A DNA stretch of 39,971 bases from Isohypsibius dastychi (lineage: Eukaryota; Tardigrada; Eutardigrada; Parachela; Isohypsibiidae). Each line of letters opens with the position of its first letter. Positions within the stretch are counted from its first letter, which is position 1. Below, in pieces: positions 10,683-22,011 of this stretch. Under the pieces are notes generated by a model. It had not been told where the DNA came from, made no database searches, and saw nothing but the letters and a program-made list of their open reading frames with translations. Made by a program: the position numbers and the translations under genes. The stretch lies in the NCBI GenBank assembly GCA_034696485.1, contig JAQIWT010000069.1, positions 1-39,971 on the forward strand, in the 5' to 3' direction.

Positions 10683-13600
10683 TTTCAGAACTGTAGTCCA
10701 TTTTGTTCAAGATATATCGACGAAGCACAGTGAAGCTCCTAGATCTGATGAAGTCCTGCTGCCCTGGCGTCTATTTAAATTAGACCAGCTGGTCGATGTC
10801 ACACCTTATTTACGATTTGTTGGTTCGTACTTTAATAACCGTACTTTATTAAATACTGCTCACGTGGGACCTGTAATATTTTCTGTGTCGAAAACTAGAC
10901 TTTGAATATGATAAACATGATTCATTTATATATGCAGCGGAGCCTAATGATCAGTAAGTGGCTACTTTGATCGATAATAGGTTCTTTCCCGCAATTTCAT
11001 TAAAAGAAAGGAGCGCTCGTCGCTCTTCCCAAAATATGAAGCGATTTTTATTATGCAGTTAATGAACTGTGAAGCGTGACTGTCTTCCATCTTTGATGGT
11101 CTTTCTTAGTTATTTTAATGGATGCTGCCAAGTTTTTTGCCATAGTCCTTTTTATTGTAACACAAGTGAAGCGTTTTCAACAGGAACAACTCTAATGGTT
11201 TCCTTGAGCCGTTGATGTTATTTGGACTAAGGAAGCCGTTTCATAACGGATATTGTTCTTATGTGAGCATCAACAATGTCATGACTGGATTAACTATTAT
11301 ATCGAGTCAGGTGTTCCATCGATTAAAACTAATAGACTTTCCTATTAGTTAAATTTTCAAAGAATACAATCAAGAATCCCGCAGTTTTTGATGAGGCTAA
11401 CTGCGCCAATCAAACTGCGAGACTCTAACCTTCAATGTGGTAACCCATTAACGCTTCAATTAAGTAAATGCATTATCGACTTTTTGTCCTCATAAAGAAG
11501 ACTGATGAAAAAAACATGAGCATATTTTGTATCGCACAATTTCGGTCATCCAAATTATCGAATCTGCGAGGAACCGGCTTCGAAGAAATCGCTGGAGACA
11601 ACGCACTCCCTCAATTATTTTTCTTATTGGGGTTTGTCTGAAATGAAAGAAAGTGTAGCGAAATCACAGCCGTATGCTTAATTGTGAAGTTCATCCTGAT
11701 GTAATCCCATGCTGGCCTGGCTATGGTCGGAAGCTATCTTCCGCCACAGAAGAGCAAGCGCAGAGGTTCACGGGGGATGATCGGATTTGCGAGCTGAAGC
11801 GACGTGCCCAGCGCCAGTGCCAGGATCAGACCTCTAGTTGATTCAGTTCTGATGTAGCAATCCCTGGTAAATCTCACCACTACTTCGCCGCTAATCCCAA
11901 CTTTTTTTCTCCGGGCTTATTTGCCAATCACAATTTATTCACTGCCTTGAGATTCTTTTCCCGATTTTTTCCGGAAAAGAAAGGTCCCTTGGAATATATT
12001 TGGTGAATATTTGACCCAAAATTTGTTTGATTCTAATGGAGACCAGGAGGATGAAAACACAGGTGAGCAGGTTTTAAAACTGTCCTAAAAATCAACTTCT
12101 AAAATCCAGAGGACCCTCCAATTCATTGTGGCATTCACTCAGTTTTAATGGTTAAGGTTAGTTTTAAGGTAGATGGTGCTGTATATTTCAAAGTTTATGT
12201 AGCGCTAAGTTAAATGGATTTGAATTCAAATTCAAAACTCGAAATCTACTCGACAAAACGGTGCATTAAATGTATTGATTTCTAAAATCGTTGAAGGTAG
12301 AATTGTAAAAGCAGCTTCGGGAAATCGTTAACACAGTAAGACAAACGTTTATACAGGCTAAGATGGATCATGCATGATTTCATCTAAAAGGATGAAAAAT
12401 GGTCACGGTGACAGTGGCGATTAGCATTGTGCAGCGGAACCAGAGTGTATGTAAATCCATTCTGAATTTAAAATGTTCATCACGACATTATTCCAGGCCA
12501 ATGGAAAAACGCAGCATCAGCTAATTATATTACCGAAGCGTCAGTTTTCAGCTTGCCGTAATTATTTGCCACCGCTCCCAAAAATCATACAGATGCCGGC
12601 GCAGGAAAAACCGATCGATGAATTGCAATTTTGAAAAATGCCTATCTTGCTTATCTCGTTGGGATCGCATATCCCGCAAAATTGTTTGTTGGTGATTTGT
12701 TTCCCAAATGCGCGGTTATCAGATACAGAGATCCTTTCAATTGACATCGAGCCGAAATTCATTTACTTTCTTCAAAATCAACAAACAACTGTTCAAATGA
12801 TCTTAACAGACATTTACAAAACAAAATTCAGATTTTAGGCAGTCCTACCAAGTGTCAGTCTCCGGGACTGAGTATGTTTTTTTCGATCAGGTGAATCGTC
12901 CATTCCACTTGAATTTCCATAATCGAAGGATAAGCTTGAAATGACAGTTATTCAGAGTTGAAGTTCTGAATAGCACGGTGGCTTTGAACGTTACATAACG
13001 AACGTGTTCAAAAGGAGAAAAGGGCCCTGAAAAAAGGAAAGGTTACGCGGTTGGAATCTTTTTGTTAAAGAGACCCCATGGGAGCAACATTTTTGATTTT
13101 CCATCCACACTTCAATGCGACATTTTCACACTTGAATTCCACTGAAAGATCCTGCGCACCAAATTTGCTTTCGATTTGTGGATTCAAAAACGATTTAGAC
13201 CAGAGACCGCAGTCTCTTCGAAACACATGCAACAATTTGGAAAATACACTGGTAGCTCATAAAAAAGTTTCATTAATGGCCCTGTCATAATCATTTCTAT
13301 TTTAATTACGTCTCTAACCATCCGTTTATCTTGGCTGAGAGATCAGTATTTGTATTTTTGAAAGTCTTGATTGATGATATCTTGTGTACTGCAAGTGGAG
13401 AAAGTCAGAAAGATTAGAGACCAGGAAATTTGATGAGCAGCTCGCTGCACTACATCCCAGCCTGTTGTCGTCTGCAAATCCATTTGGAGATTTATTATGC
13501 AAATCTGACATGATTCTGTCAGTTTTCCTGTATGTTTGTGCGAATCTGGACAAAATCAATCGTGACCTCTATTTAGCATTTTGCTCAGAAAAGAGACGCC

Positions 13601-15117
13601 GTCTCCATCCTCTGGGAACAATACTCTGAAATTGAAGGTCGGACTGTTATGAATTGATTTTGCAAACAGATAGATGTGTACACATCTGGTAGGAAATCCA
13701 AGTTCTAAAAGACGGGGCCTGGAAAATCGCGTTTTTTGGAACATCGTGAACGTGACCACCAAATTTCAAAAAACAATCTTCTCTCGACGAATCCCTTTTT
13801 TCCCGATAATAAGATCAGACGTTCCCCTGAACTCTAAGAAAAAAAAACGGAGACAGGATTTCACTGGTGATTGCTCAATTGAAAGTGACATCAGCAGCAC
13901 TGAAAATCCTCATTTAATTCAGGAAAAAAATGACTCTCCATGCGCATTTTTTCTTTTCTTTACTTTATAATCAAAAGCCATTTCTGAATGGACCGCAGCA
14001 GTGAAGACTGTCATGGATAATAAAAGGATGTCTTCTTGCCTGTCAGCCTTATTATCCTTTACAAAATTACAGAAAAAAATCCAGAAAACGGCAATCTCGT
14101 ATAATTAGATAAAATAACAATGCCAAATCATGGTGCCGATTGCCCTTCTGGTTAACCAGATAAAAACCCACCAGCGGGGTTAGATCGAACACAAATATAT
14201 TGATTACAGAAAATAACTGAAAATAGAAGCGTGCATTTTTATATCGATCGAGCCACATCGATATTTAACGAATTTTCTATCATTCTGAAGGCGTGAAGCA
14301 AATAAAGAAGGGGAGGACAATAACAGAGCCTTTTATTCAGTTGTTTGCTCCGTGAATGGCGCTAAAAACTCCCACATGAAAAGAGCAGATCAATTCTGTA
14401 CATTACTTTACGCTTGATAATCACAGCGACACTTCTCAGTCCTAAAATCAACATGCGCTACAAAAAAGCCATGTTATCTGACTTAAAACACTCGTTCCCT
14501 TCATTCAAGCGGAAAGTGGTATCCGCCGGGTCGCAAAATAATTCCTGGTATACATGAGACGAGCATTTGATAGACTCTGTAATTCCGACAGAAAAGCGAC
14601 ACCGACTGTCGTGATCGTCTGCGGAAGATATGTTTAAACCATTTTCCAAGAGCTACAACTGTCATCAATGTTCGTCAGGACAACTCGTTTCTTTCAAAAG
14701 TTTATTTACGCAACCACGTTTATTTCGATTCCTCAACAAATTCAAGCATATGCTGTGCAAATAGTGATAAATATCATTCCCGTTTAACCTCCATAGACCT
14801 CCTTCTGCGCCAAACAAAATCTTTTTCTTCAAGCATCATTTGACAACATTCAAGATCATGCTACGGTGATGAAAGGTTCAGTGACCTTTCAAACACATTA
14901 AGCAAGACCTCTTTCAAAACTTGATAAATATTTAATACGACAACATAGAAGAACGTATCCTCACAATAAACTCAGGGCTATGTTTTTGTACTCGAATGCC
15001 ACTAACTCCAATCTAACGCAATTTTATCATATTTACAGAAAATGATCAAATCGGACAGCGAACTGCGAAGACACTAGAGCATCAATCGCGCGAAATTTTC
15101 CGAGACAATATCCTGAG

Positions 15118-16624
15118 ATGCTTTCTGATGATATGGACCAGCCGACTTCCGCGTACAGCACCAACCTCACAGATTACCACGATGACAACTGTTTGACCTT
15201 TCCCGAGTGGCTCAATAAATCACCAGATTCCCGACTGGAGTGGGCCGGTTTCAATTCCACAATAAATTTCACTCAGCTGAGAAACGTTCACTTTAGCGTT
15301 CCCGTCTATGGTTACGGTACGGCAAGCATTCAAAACAAATCCCGGTCAGTCAACATCGATCAAATTTCGGTTTTTCAGTAACCCCCATACTGCTCGTGAT
15401 CACGCTCTTGACCAACACTCTTGTGGTCTGCGTATTATCAAGACCCCACATGCGTTCTCCTTCGAATTTCATACTTTGCGCGATTGCAATCTCAGACCTG
15501 CTCACTCTTGGGTAAAACAATTTCTGTCACTCCTTCTTCTCCTGCAGAATTTTACGATCTTCTTGCAGGTTACCCGTACCCATGTTCATATACCAGTATA
15601 CACTGGGAATGCATACGGCACCGGTCAGCTGCTCCCTGGCGCATCTGGACGTAATAACCACAGATATTCTTCCGACAATTTGTCATTCCGCCAGCATCTG
15701 GCTGACCCTTCAACTCGCCATCCAGCGGTACATATACGTCTGCCATCCCAATGTAGCGAGGACCTGGTGCACAATTCCTCGAGTGACCTACGGAACCATC
15801 GCAATCTACGTTGCGGCATCCCTGTACAATTTCCCCAGATTTTTCGACAGAAACTTCACACCCCGATTCTTTCCCTGGAACTGCCAAGTAACCGAATTTT
15901 GTGTTTCATTCGACGCGGAATGGCAGGGCCTTTTTCTACCAGTATTTTTCTGGTTCAGAGTGAGACAGCATTCCCGGAATCGATAAGTATTTTACTGACA
16001 TTTATTCACCTTTAGGTAATATTCGTCAACGTGATGCCCTGCGCTTTATTGATCATCCTGAATGCTTGCCTCGTTGCTTTTCTCAATAAAGCCCAGGCCG
16101 CCCGGAAGCGGCTTTTCCGCGAACGAAAACCCGAGTCGGCCAAGCAGCGGGACTCAAATGGAACAACAATGATGCTGGTGGCCATCGTCTTTGTCTTCCT
16201 GGCCGTCGAACTCCCACTCGCTATCATTGTACTAATATTCATCATTAATAACACCTGGAATGTGGAAATAGTACCATTCGACCGAATCACTACCCTCATA
16301 ACCTTTTCCAACCTGTGCATCGCGCTGAGCTATAGTATTTATTTTCCGATCTACTGCTCCATGTCGCGCCAATTTCGGGATACTTTCAAAGAGCTCTTCG
16401 TCAAGGCGAAGCAGCTCAGCATGGATGCCCGCAATGGCAGGCGTGTTTCACATCAGCAGCAGCGGCGTCTCACAATTCAACATCATAATGGGGCTCCTAA
16501 CGAGTGCACTGCCTTCGTTTCCGTTGCTGATAATGACGACTACCACAGGAGTGTCACGGCCCACACATCGACTATCCCCACTAACTCTGCTCTCGATCCC
16601 CAGGAAACGGAAACGCTACTGTGA
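15118..16624 (+). CDS. Rhodopsin-family neuropeptide GPCR, sex-peptide/myoinhibitory-peptide receptor type
   Basis: A seven-helix peptide receptor of 443 aa. Exons are 15118-15316, 15379-15511, 15569-15959 and 16016-16624, with all phases joining. The extracellular N-terminus carries sequons (NLT, NKS, NST, NFT). Helix 1 begins at VYGYG-VTPILLVITLL, followed by RPHMRSPSNFILCAIAISD in helix 2. Helix 3 ends in LTLQLAIQRYIYVCHPNVAR; Gln-Arg-Tyr replaces the usual DRY, which is normal for the sex-peptide receptor group. TWCTIPRV and PRFFDRN are also hallmarks of that group. Later text is LVAIVFVFLAVELPLAI (helix 6), SNLCIALSYSIYFPIYCS (helix 7) and MSRQFRDTFKELF (helix 8). The C-tail is long and Ser/Thr-rich. 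The ligand is inferred as a W-type or FMRFamide-like peptide; the exact subtype is uncertain. Confidence 0.92.
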
Positions 16625-17234
16625 AGTACATTAACTCACTCATGCTCCCTTTGAACCCAAACCAACTAAATATCTCAGCTTCCCCGAAACTCTCCCTAAA
16701 CAGTGAAGTACCACAGAAATTCTTCTAAATACCAGTCGTCTCATTGAAAATGCATGTACATGCAAGAAATTCCCTGAAAGTCAAAACAAACATTTTACTT
16801 TTCAACGTAGAATAATTCTGCATTTCTACACTCAACCAGATGGTTCATGCAAGTAGCACTGATGAAAAATCCGTACTTTTGTTCACTACTGTGATGACTC
16901 TAACTCCTCGAATACGTAATTTCTTGCAAGCTCGAGCAGAAAAGATAGCCAAATTAGATCTTGCTATGTTTCAGGACCTTGCAAGCGGTGTGGAGCACGT
17001 GGGATTTACTTCCATTCGGAAAACTGTCTATTTTCGTCATGACCTTTGCTCAACAGTGTTCATTTTTGAAGGTTTTACCAATCAGCTTTACAGAGTATGA
17101 ATATGAATTAAACTATGCATGTCTCATTCGTTCAGATTTGTTGGCATTCAAAAGCCACGATTTCGGATAAAAAAAGCAGTATTCTCAAATGGTTCACTGA
17201 CCGATGATCCTGTGATCCTTTCAAACATCCGGCT
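16625..17234. other. Convergent intergenic region, GPCR and kanadaptin 3' ends
   Basis: This should contain the 3' UTRs of the rightward GPCR and the leftward kanadaptin gene. A frame at 16840-17100 (+) has no recognisable domain. No clear poly(A) consensus is seen on either strand. Confidence 0.4.
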
Positions 17235-19603
17235 TCAGTAGCCTAATCGTTTGTTCAAATCCGTCAATCCATCTCCAGCTTGATCTGAAATGAATACGAT
17301 TGCGAAAAACAGCGGGCAGACCGCTTAATTAAACCGAAAACGCAAACAAGACGTATGGAAAAACACCATTCTCCCACAAACGTTTACCTTCCGGTGGTAT
17401 CCACATCGCATAATCAGGATCACTAGCATTGTATTCTACATCGGTTTCCTTCCTTTTACTGGGTTTAGGCTTCTTCACCTATGAAAGAAAGTCATTAGAA
17501 CAAATATCGGAAAAAGAGGTGCTGTCGAAAAACAAGGCAAGGAAAATTCACATAAAGTAAAGTTGACAACCAGGCGACACACTGAAAACTTACCACTGGA
17601 ATATATGGTTTAGATTCTGAAGATTGAGTCGGTATATCCTCCTGTGTGGTCATTGAAACTGACCCAGAAGATGAATCTGGAATCACATCTTTTTCGAGGG
17701 GCCGCTTAGAAGTGCTCGACGTTCTAGCGTCATTTGGTACAAGATCCGTGAAAGACGATAATTCTAGTAAAGTCGATGTGGTTGCTTCAGCGCTGGGTTC
17801 CGTTTCCGGTTTTTCTTCATCCACCTCCTCTTCAAAGACTTGGTTCTTCGAGTGATCGAAGATCCTGGCCGGCAACAGAGGTACCGTTTTCAAACGCCCC
17901 AGTGAAACTGTGGCTTGACCGGAAGTTTCTTTCGTCAGGTTACCAGATTCATCTGGGCCAACAAGCTTAGACACCGCTGATATGGGGTCAAGCGGAAGCA
18001 GCGCTGGTTTGGCGATTTCGATTAGCCGTTTAAGTTTCACCTCGTCATGATTAAGTTCTGTGAGACGCTGTTTCAGTTTGATTTTCGTCTTTGGGTCCAT
18101 AATTAATCCAGATTTGATGGCGTCCATAAACGTATCCAGCGCATCCAATCCGCCATCTCCCATACTTTCCGATTTCGCTTTCTCGGCTTTGCGAAGCTTT
18201 TCGGAAATCTCAGCAATTTCCTTCCTTTGATTATCTAATTTCAAAACCAGAGTATCGTAAGTCTCCAGGACGGCATCTTTCTTTCCGGAACGCTGAATTC
18301 TTTTTTGACGCTTCCTCTCAACGGTCCCTGTCCTGCAAATTGAAAACCATTCTATAAAACAAACTACCGACGGCTAAGCTGAAATTAGATACATATATAT
18401 TCGCAGTACCGCTAACAGGATGAAACTGGACAGCTTAATCGTAAACTTAACGTACCTGTCAAGGAAAGTGTCTTCATCGGAATCATAGAAGTCCTCATCG
18501 GCCCAGTTTTTTCCTTTACTTCGTTTTCCTATGCTCGTTGTTCCTTTCAAAACTCCTTTTGAATGCAGAATCCGACAAGCTTCAACAATAGCTGCAGCGA
18601 GAGCCTCCTTCTTTTTGCCAGAAACAGTAGCTTCAGCAACAATCTGTCGGCCATTGGGCGTCTCCAGCGGGAGTGGTAAGCGACATAAATACTGCTTTTT
18701 GTGGCCATGCCCAACCTCTTCAACATCATACTCCATATCCAATCCTGCAACGAGATTAGAACATTGAACATTCGAAAATCAACATCAAATGCTGATGTCA
18801 GCACAGTTGTAAGGACAAATACCTTCACGTAGAAAGAATGCATTCAGGGCCTTCTTCGGATCTTCCTTGTAATATTCGTCAAGTCCAGCAGGTAAGGTTT
18901 CCAGGAATCCAATTTCTTTCTCCTCATCCACAGCATCTTCACCGAATCCCCAGCTAACACCATCCTCCTCCTTTTTCTCCGGTTTCCTATCCTCAGTCGC
19001 GACTTTGTTCGGCATAGTGCCTGGTAGATCACTTTCCATATCTACGTCGTCGTCTGGCCCTTGGAGAATGTAAAGGCGAGTACTGGCTCCAAATTTCATG
19101 ACATAACCCGGTCGAATATTGACAAACGAAAATGGAACAACGCGGAACTTGTTGACAACAGTGCCATGAGTACTTTCCAGATCATACAAATAAAAACCAT
19201 CTTGTGTATCGGGAGATTTACAGCCAAACTGAAGAACTGCGTGAATCCTGGAGCAACTGGGGTGTTCACAACAGATATCACATTGTTCGGGCAATCTTCC
19301 AATGAGGAACTTGGATTTCCCACCAGATAGAGCAATCTTGTCAACGACGACTCCGTTTTTCAATACTTCCAGAGAGAAAATTCCATCAGGGACTGGTTTT
19401 GCCCACAGAGGCTCCTCAAATTCCGTGCTCGTAACTTGCTGTTCTCCGTTTTTGCTAATCTCAGCTCCAGGCTTGTGAGAACTTTCAGCCGAGGGTTCCG
19501 AAGCAGATGCCTTGCGCGCAGGTACCTTAAATGAACTGGATAATTCGTCATTGCTCGAAGGCACAGAAAATGTGGTCGAAGTCGACTGTAGAGGTTCGTC
19601 CAT
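17235..19603 (-). CDS. SLC4A1AP: Kanadaptin-like FHA/dsRBD protein (SLC4A1AP), five exons
   Basis: Exons on the minus strand are 19603-18823, 18744-18456, 18332-17594, 17478-17388 and 17284-17235, giving 649 aa. An FHA domain spans about residues 75-170, with phosphopeptide-loop residues in FLIGRLPEQCD, PSCSRIHAVLQF and DLESTHGTVVNKF. A double-stranded-RNA-binding-like fold follows (EYDVEEVGHGHKKQYLCRL to AAAIVEACRILHSKGVL). Next come a KRKRQKR-type basic stretch, a coiled coil (DNQRKEIAEISEKLRKAEK) and a Ser/Glu-rich region. The conserved tail is MWIPPE-DQAGDGLTDLNKRLGY. The family is nuclear and linked to RNA processing; the old anion-exchanger trafficking role is doubtful. The start at 19603 has a good Kozak context (AGCCATGG). 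It is divergent from the heat-shock gene. Confidence 0.92.
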
Positions 19604-20190
19604 GGCTACACTAATCCGAGAACGATATTTGAAGAACAGGGAAACAGAAATAAAACACAAACAGTGAACGAATCTTCACGAAGCCGCACAAATTCGAAGT
19701 CCACCACGTTAACGTAGTTGCGACGCGAATTTCCTAACCAAAATGGCGAATAACTCTCGAAAAACCGGTCAACGCATCAGCGAAGAAGCAGGACTCCAAA
19801 TTGAAAATTTCCCTAACATCTGATCCTCAACCGTGAAACTTCATGAATGAATCATGATTGAGGAAAACCAATGTTTACGATGTGCAGCGACGTATGGGTA
19901 GGGTTGCCTGTACCCCTTGATCGAGTAAGCCGGATGCGAGTACAGCATCCGAATTCCGAATCCAGATCACATGGGCTTTATGGCCACCAGTTTGTTTTAC
20001 AAAATCATCTTCCCAAAAAGTTTTGAAGTTTTCTATCAAATCAGGTTGAAACTAGGTTACATTGCATACTGTGACTTGACGTACTTGGAAAGTGTTATTT
20101 GTGTGGCCAGTGGCCAGTGGTCACTGCGTGAACCGCTTCGCTTTCTTGGGCAAGCAGCAAAACGTGGACATCTGCTTCAGATAGAAAGCA

Positions 20191-20205
20191 CCCCCTCCCC
20201 CCCCC
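20191..20205. repeat. C-rich tract (one T) in the heat-shock promoter region
   Basis: Fourteen of 15 bases are C, interrupted by a T at 20196. It lies about 190 bases upstream of the heat-shock element and is G-rich on the minus strand. Confidence 0.7.
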
Positions 20206-20278
20206 ACTTTCCGCTTGCTACGTACGTGATCGGACAAAGCAAGGTCAAGCACCGCGTTGTCTGTCTAGCGTCTAGCTA

Positions 20279-20291
20279 GAACATTCCAGGA
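20279..20291 (+). promoter_or_regulatory. Imperfect heat-shock element
   Basis: GAAcaTTCcaGGA has two perfect alternating units and a third with one mismatch (GGA for GAA), at the correct 5-base spacing. It lies about 110 bases upstream of the perfect element. Confidence 0.4.
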
Positions 20292-20387
20292 AGACGGGGG
20301 CCGGCGCTTCAGCGTAAAACCTTCATAGCCGACCAATCCAAATCAGTCTATGGGCCTTTCTCGGATTATTCCCAACTTTATCGATGA

Positions 20388-20400
20388 TTCGCGAATTTTC
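20388..20400 (+). promoter_or_regulatory. Heat-shock element (three perfect units)
   Basis: TTCgcGAAttTTC gives TTC at 20388, GAA at 20393 and TTC at 20398. This is the alternating 5-base-spaced pattern bound by an HSF trimer. It is about 18 bases upstream of the TATA box. Confidence 0.8.
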
Positions 20401-20417
20401 TCATACGCCTTGGTTGC

Positions 20418-20425
20418 TATATAAG
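20418..20425 (+). promoter_or_regulatory. TATA box of the small heat-shock gene
   Basis: TATATAAG lies about 100 bases upstream of the ATG at 20527, predicting a start of transcription near 20450 and a 5' leader of about 75-80 bases. Confidence 0.75.
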
Positions 20426-20526
20426 GCGAACGTAAAGATTTGCCGCAAACCAGTTTCTTCCGCATTCTAAATCAGATTTGTACAGAGCTCATATTCTTCC
20501 TTATTTGCGATCCTACCCTCGCAGAC

Positions 20527-21370
20527 ATGGCTTTGTGGCTTGGACATACTGGACGACCGCGAAACACTTGGGAGATGGAAGCTGTTGGTCCAGTTGGATT
20601 CGGTGACATCCTCGGTGATTTTGACCGCGAATTCCGCCGGATGAATCGTGAACTGGTAAGATCAAAGCTCGATTTGTTTGATGCCAGTGTTTTGGAGAGT
20701 GGTTGTTTTTAGAATCGCTTGGAGCGTGACTTCACTCGTGGTGGAAATCAACAAGGAAATCAGCTTGCTTCCTTGGTAAGTAATGAGCTGAGTTATCTAT
20801 CTGGTACAACATACTGACCGGTGTTTATAGGTTGATCGCAACATCCCGATTTTGCCAAACATTGTGGTCGACAACAACGGTCAGCGTCAAGCCCAGTTCC
20901 AGTTTGACACTCGTGGATTTGCCCCGGAAGACATCACCATCAAGACGGAAAATGGCAACAAGCTGATTGTTTCCGCCAAGCATGAAGACAAAAGTGAGGA
21001 CCATCATCACTTCCGCGAATTCCGTCGAATGATCGGTAACGGCAAATTATACCGTTTCTGATCTTAATTGGTTTTAACCTCGTTGGATTTTGTAGCTATC
21101 CCCGAGGGAGCCCATTTGGAACAGATGCAATCTCGTTTGAGCCCACAGGGGGTCTTGACCATCCAGGCACCATACAATCCACCGGCGCTGAAGGATAGTG
21201 GGGATCGGGTAAGTTACCCTGTTTTTTATCATATGTATCTTGTCGTTGATATATGTTTCCTGCTGCAGATGCTCCCGATCCAGCATGAAAAGGGTGGAGC
21301 CAAACAGGGACAGCAAGGTCAAAATGGACAGCAGCAGCAGATTCAAGGTCAAGCTGGACAGCAAAAGTGA
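20527..21370 (+). CDS. Small heat-shock protein (HSP20/alpha-crystallin), five exons
   Basis: An ATP-independent holdase chaperone of 203 aa. Exons are 20527-20655, 20713-20775, 20831-21035, 21096-21208 and 21269-21370, with phases joining. After an N-terminal arm (MALWLGHTGRPRN), the alpha-crystallin domain runs from about residue 65 to 145: FDTRGFAPEDITIKTENG, LIVSAKHED, FREFRRMIAIPEGAHLEQ, LSPQGVLTIQAP. An LPI sequence near 173 stands where the family has its I-x-I tail motif. The last 25 residues are almost only Gly and Gln with a few Ala and Lys, which is unusual. The start is the first ATG after the TATA box, in context GACATGG. A perfect HSE upstream suggests heat or stress induction. 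Four introns in a stress-induced sHSP are notable. AATAAA is at 21583. Confidence 0.95.
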
Positions 21371-22011
21371 ACATCCTGATAATACCATTGTGGAGAGTTT
21401 CGCATTTTGTTTCAGATCTTCAGTGTGAATTTTGTAGATGAGTTAGATTCGGCTGTCTTGATGCATTATTGAGTGGCTGCTTAGTGTTTTTCCAGTTCCT
21501 TCAGATTACGAAAATGTATTTGTCTGCAGTAAAGCTTTCGTCTTGTAAGCAAGTGAATGACTTCCGTGGAAAATAATTGAAAAATAAACGCTCAGTCGTA
21601 TCGTCTAGATGTGTTTCAAGGAGATTATTGTGCTTCTTGATGTTTGAAAGAAATTACCTTTTTCACGATGAAACGCAGATATCACATTGTAGCCCAAGAA
21701 CAAGGTCGTTACCTTTCGTTGACGCCGCTCGGGTCGGCACGAAAAAGTGATTTCTGAAAAACCATACTGCCCTTCCTTGTAGGTTGGTGTAGTGTAGTAA
21801 GTTAGAGCCTTGATTGATAACGCATTCGGTAAGCAGAAACCTGCTTGTGAGTGGTTCTACGTCTACCGCGAACAAAAGAAAACTTAATTACCATAATTTA
21901 TCTCACACCTAATTCTCATTTCATAGACATGAACAGTAATGCGTAGTTTCACTACTTTATCACAGAACACAAAACGTCAATAGTAGTAATAACATCCAGT
22001 GCAGGAACTAG
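21371..22011. other. Convergent intergenic region, sHSP and ZIP transporter 3' ends
   Basis: The left part is the sHSP 3' UTR up to its AATAAA at 21583. The remainder should contain the 3' UTR of the leftward ZIP gene. A minus-strand frame at 21663-21875 is not recognised. Confidence 0.45.
21583..21588 (+). terminator. Polyadenylation signal of the small heat-shock gene
   Basis: AATAAA within GAAAAATAAACG, 213 bases beyond the sHSP stop codon. No competing gene lies between them. Confidence 0.65.

Larger units (their letters stand above)
8078..15117. other. About 7 kb with no convincing gene
   Basis: The left end should hold the 3' UTR of the chitin-binding gene, and the right end the promoter or 5' UTR introns of the GPCR. 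Open frames at 9118-9463, 9509-9761, 10057-10365, 12562-12838, 13078-13970 and 14458-14649 resemble no family and are scattered on both strands. The only gene-like signal is the TATA box at 10469 with a short frame at 10548, listed separately. I saw no tRNA, no transposon ends and no long tandem repeat. The tract is strikingly gene-poor compared with the rest of the window. Confidence 0.5.
19604..20526. promoter_or_regulatory. Divergent promoter region between kanadaptin and the small heat-shock gene
   Basis: The two start codons are 923 bases apart and face away from each other. The right side carries a perfect three-unit heat-shock element and a TATA box, plus a weaker element near 20279 and a C-rich tract at 20191-20205. 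A frame at 19971-20279 overlaps these elements and is not believed. Confidence 0.6.

Noticed and set aside
11728-11743. CGGAAG-CTAT-CTTCCG stem-loop
   Set aside because: A six-base stem in 7 kb of non-coding DNA is expected by chance.
14140-14260. Minus-strand GTTCGATC as a tRNA T-loop
   Set aside because: No paired T-stem, anticodon arm or acceptor stem can be built around it.
15421-15887. Alternative frames inside GPCR exon 3 on both strands
   Set aside because: The receptor frame with AIQRYIYVCHP and TWCTIPRV explains the region; the others are shadows.
19971-20279. 102-aa plus-strand open frame upstream of the small heat-shock gene
   Set aside because: It overlaps the C-rich tract and the weaker heat-shock element and has no recognisable domain.
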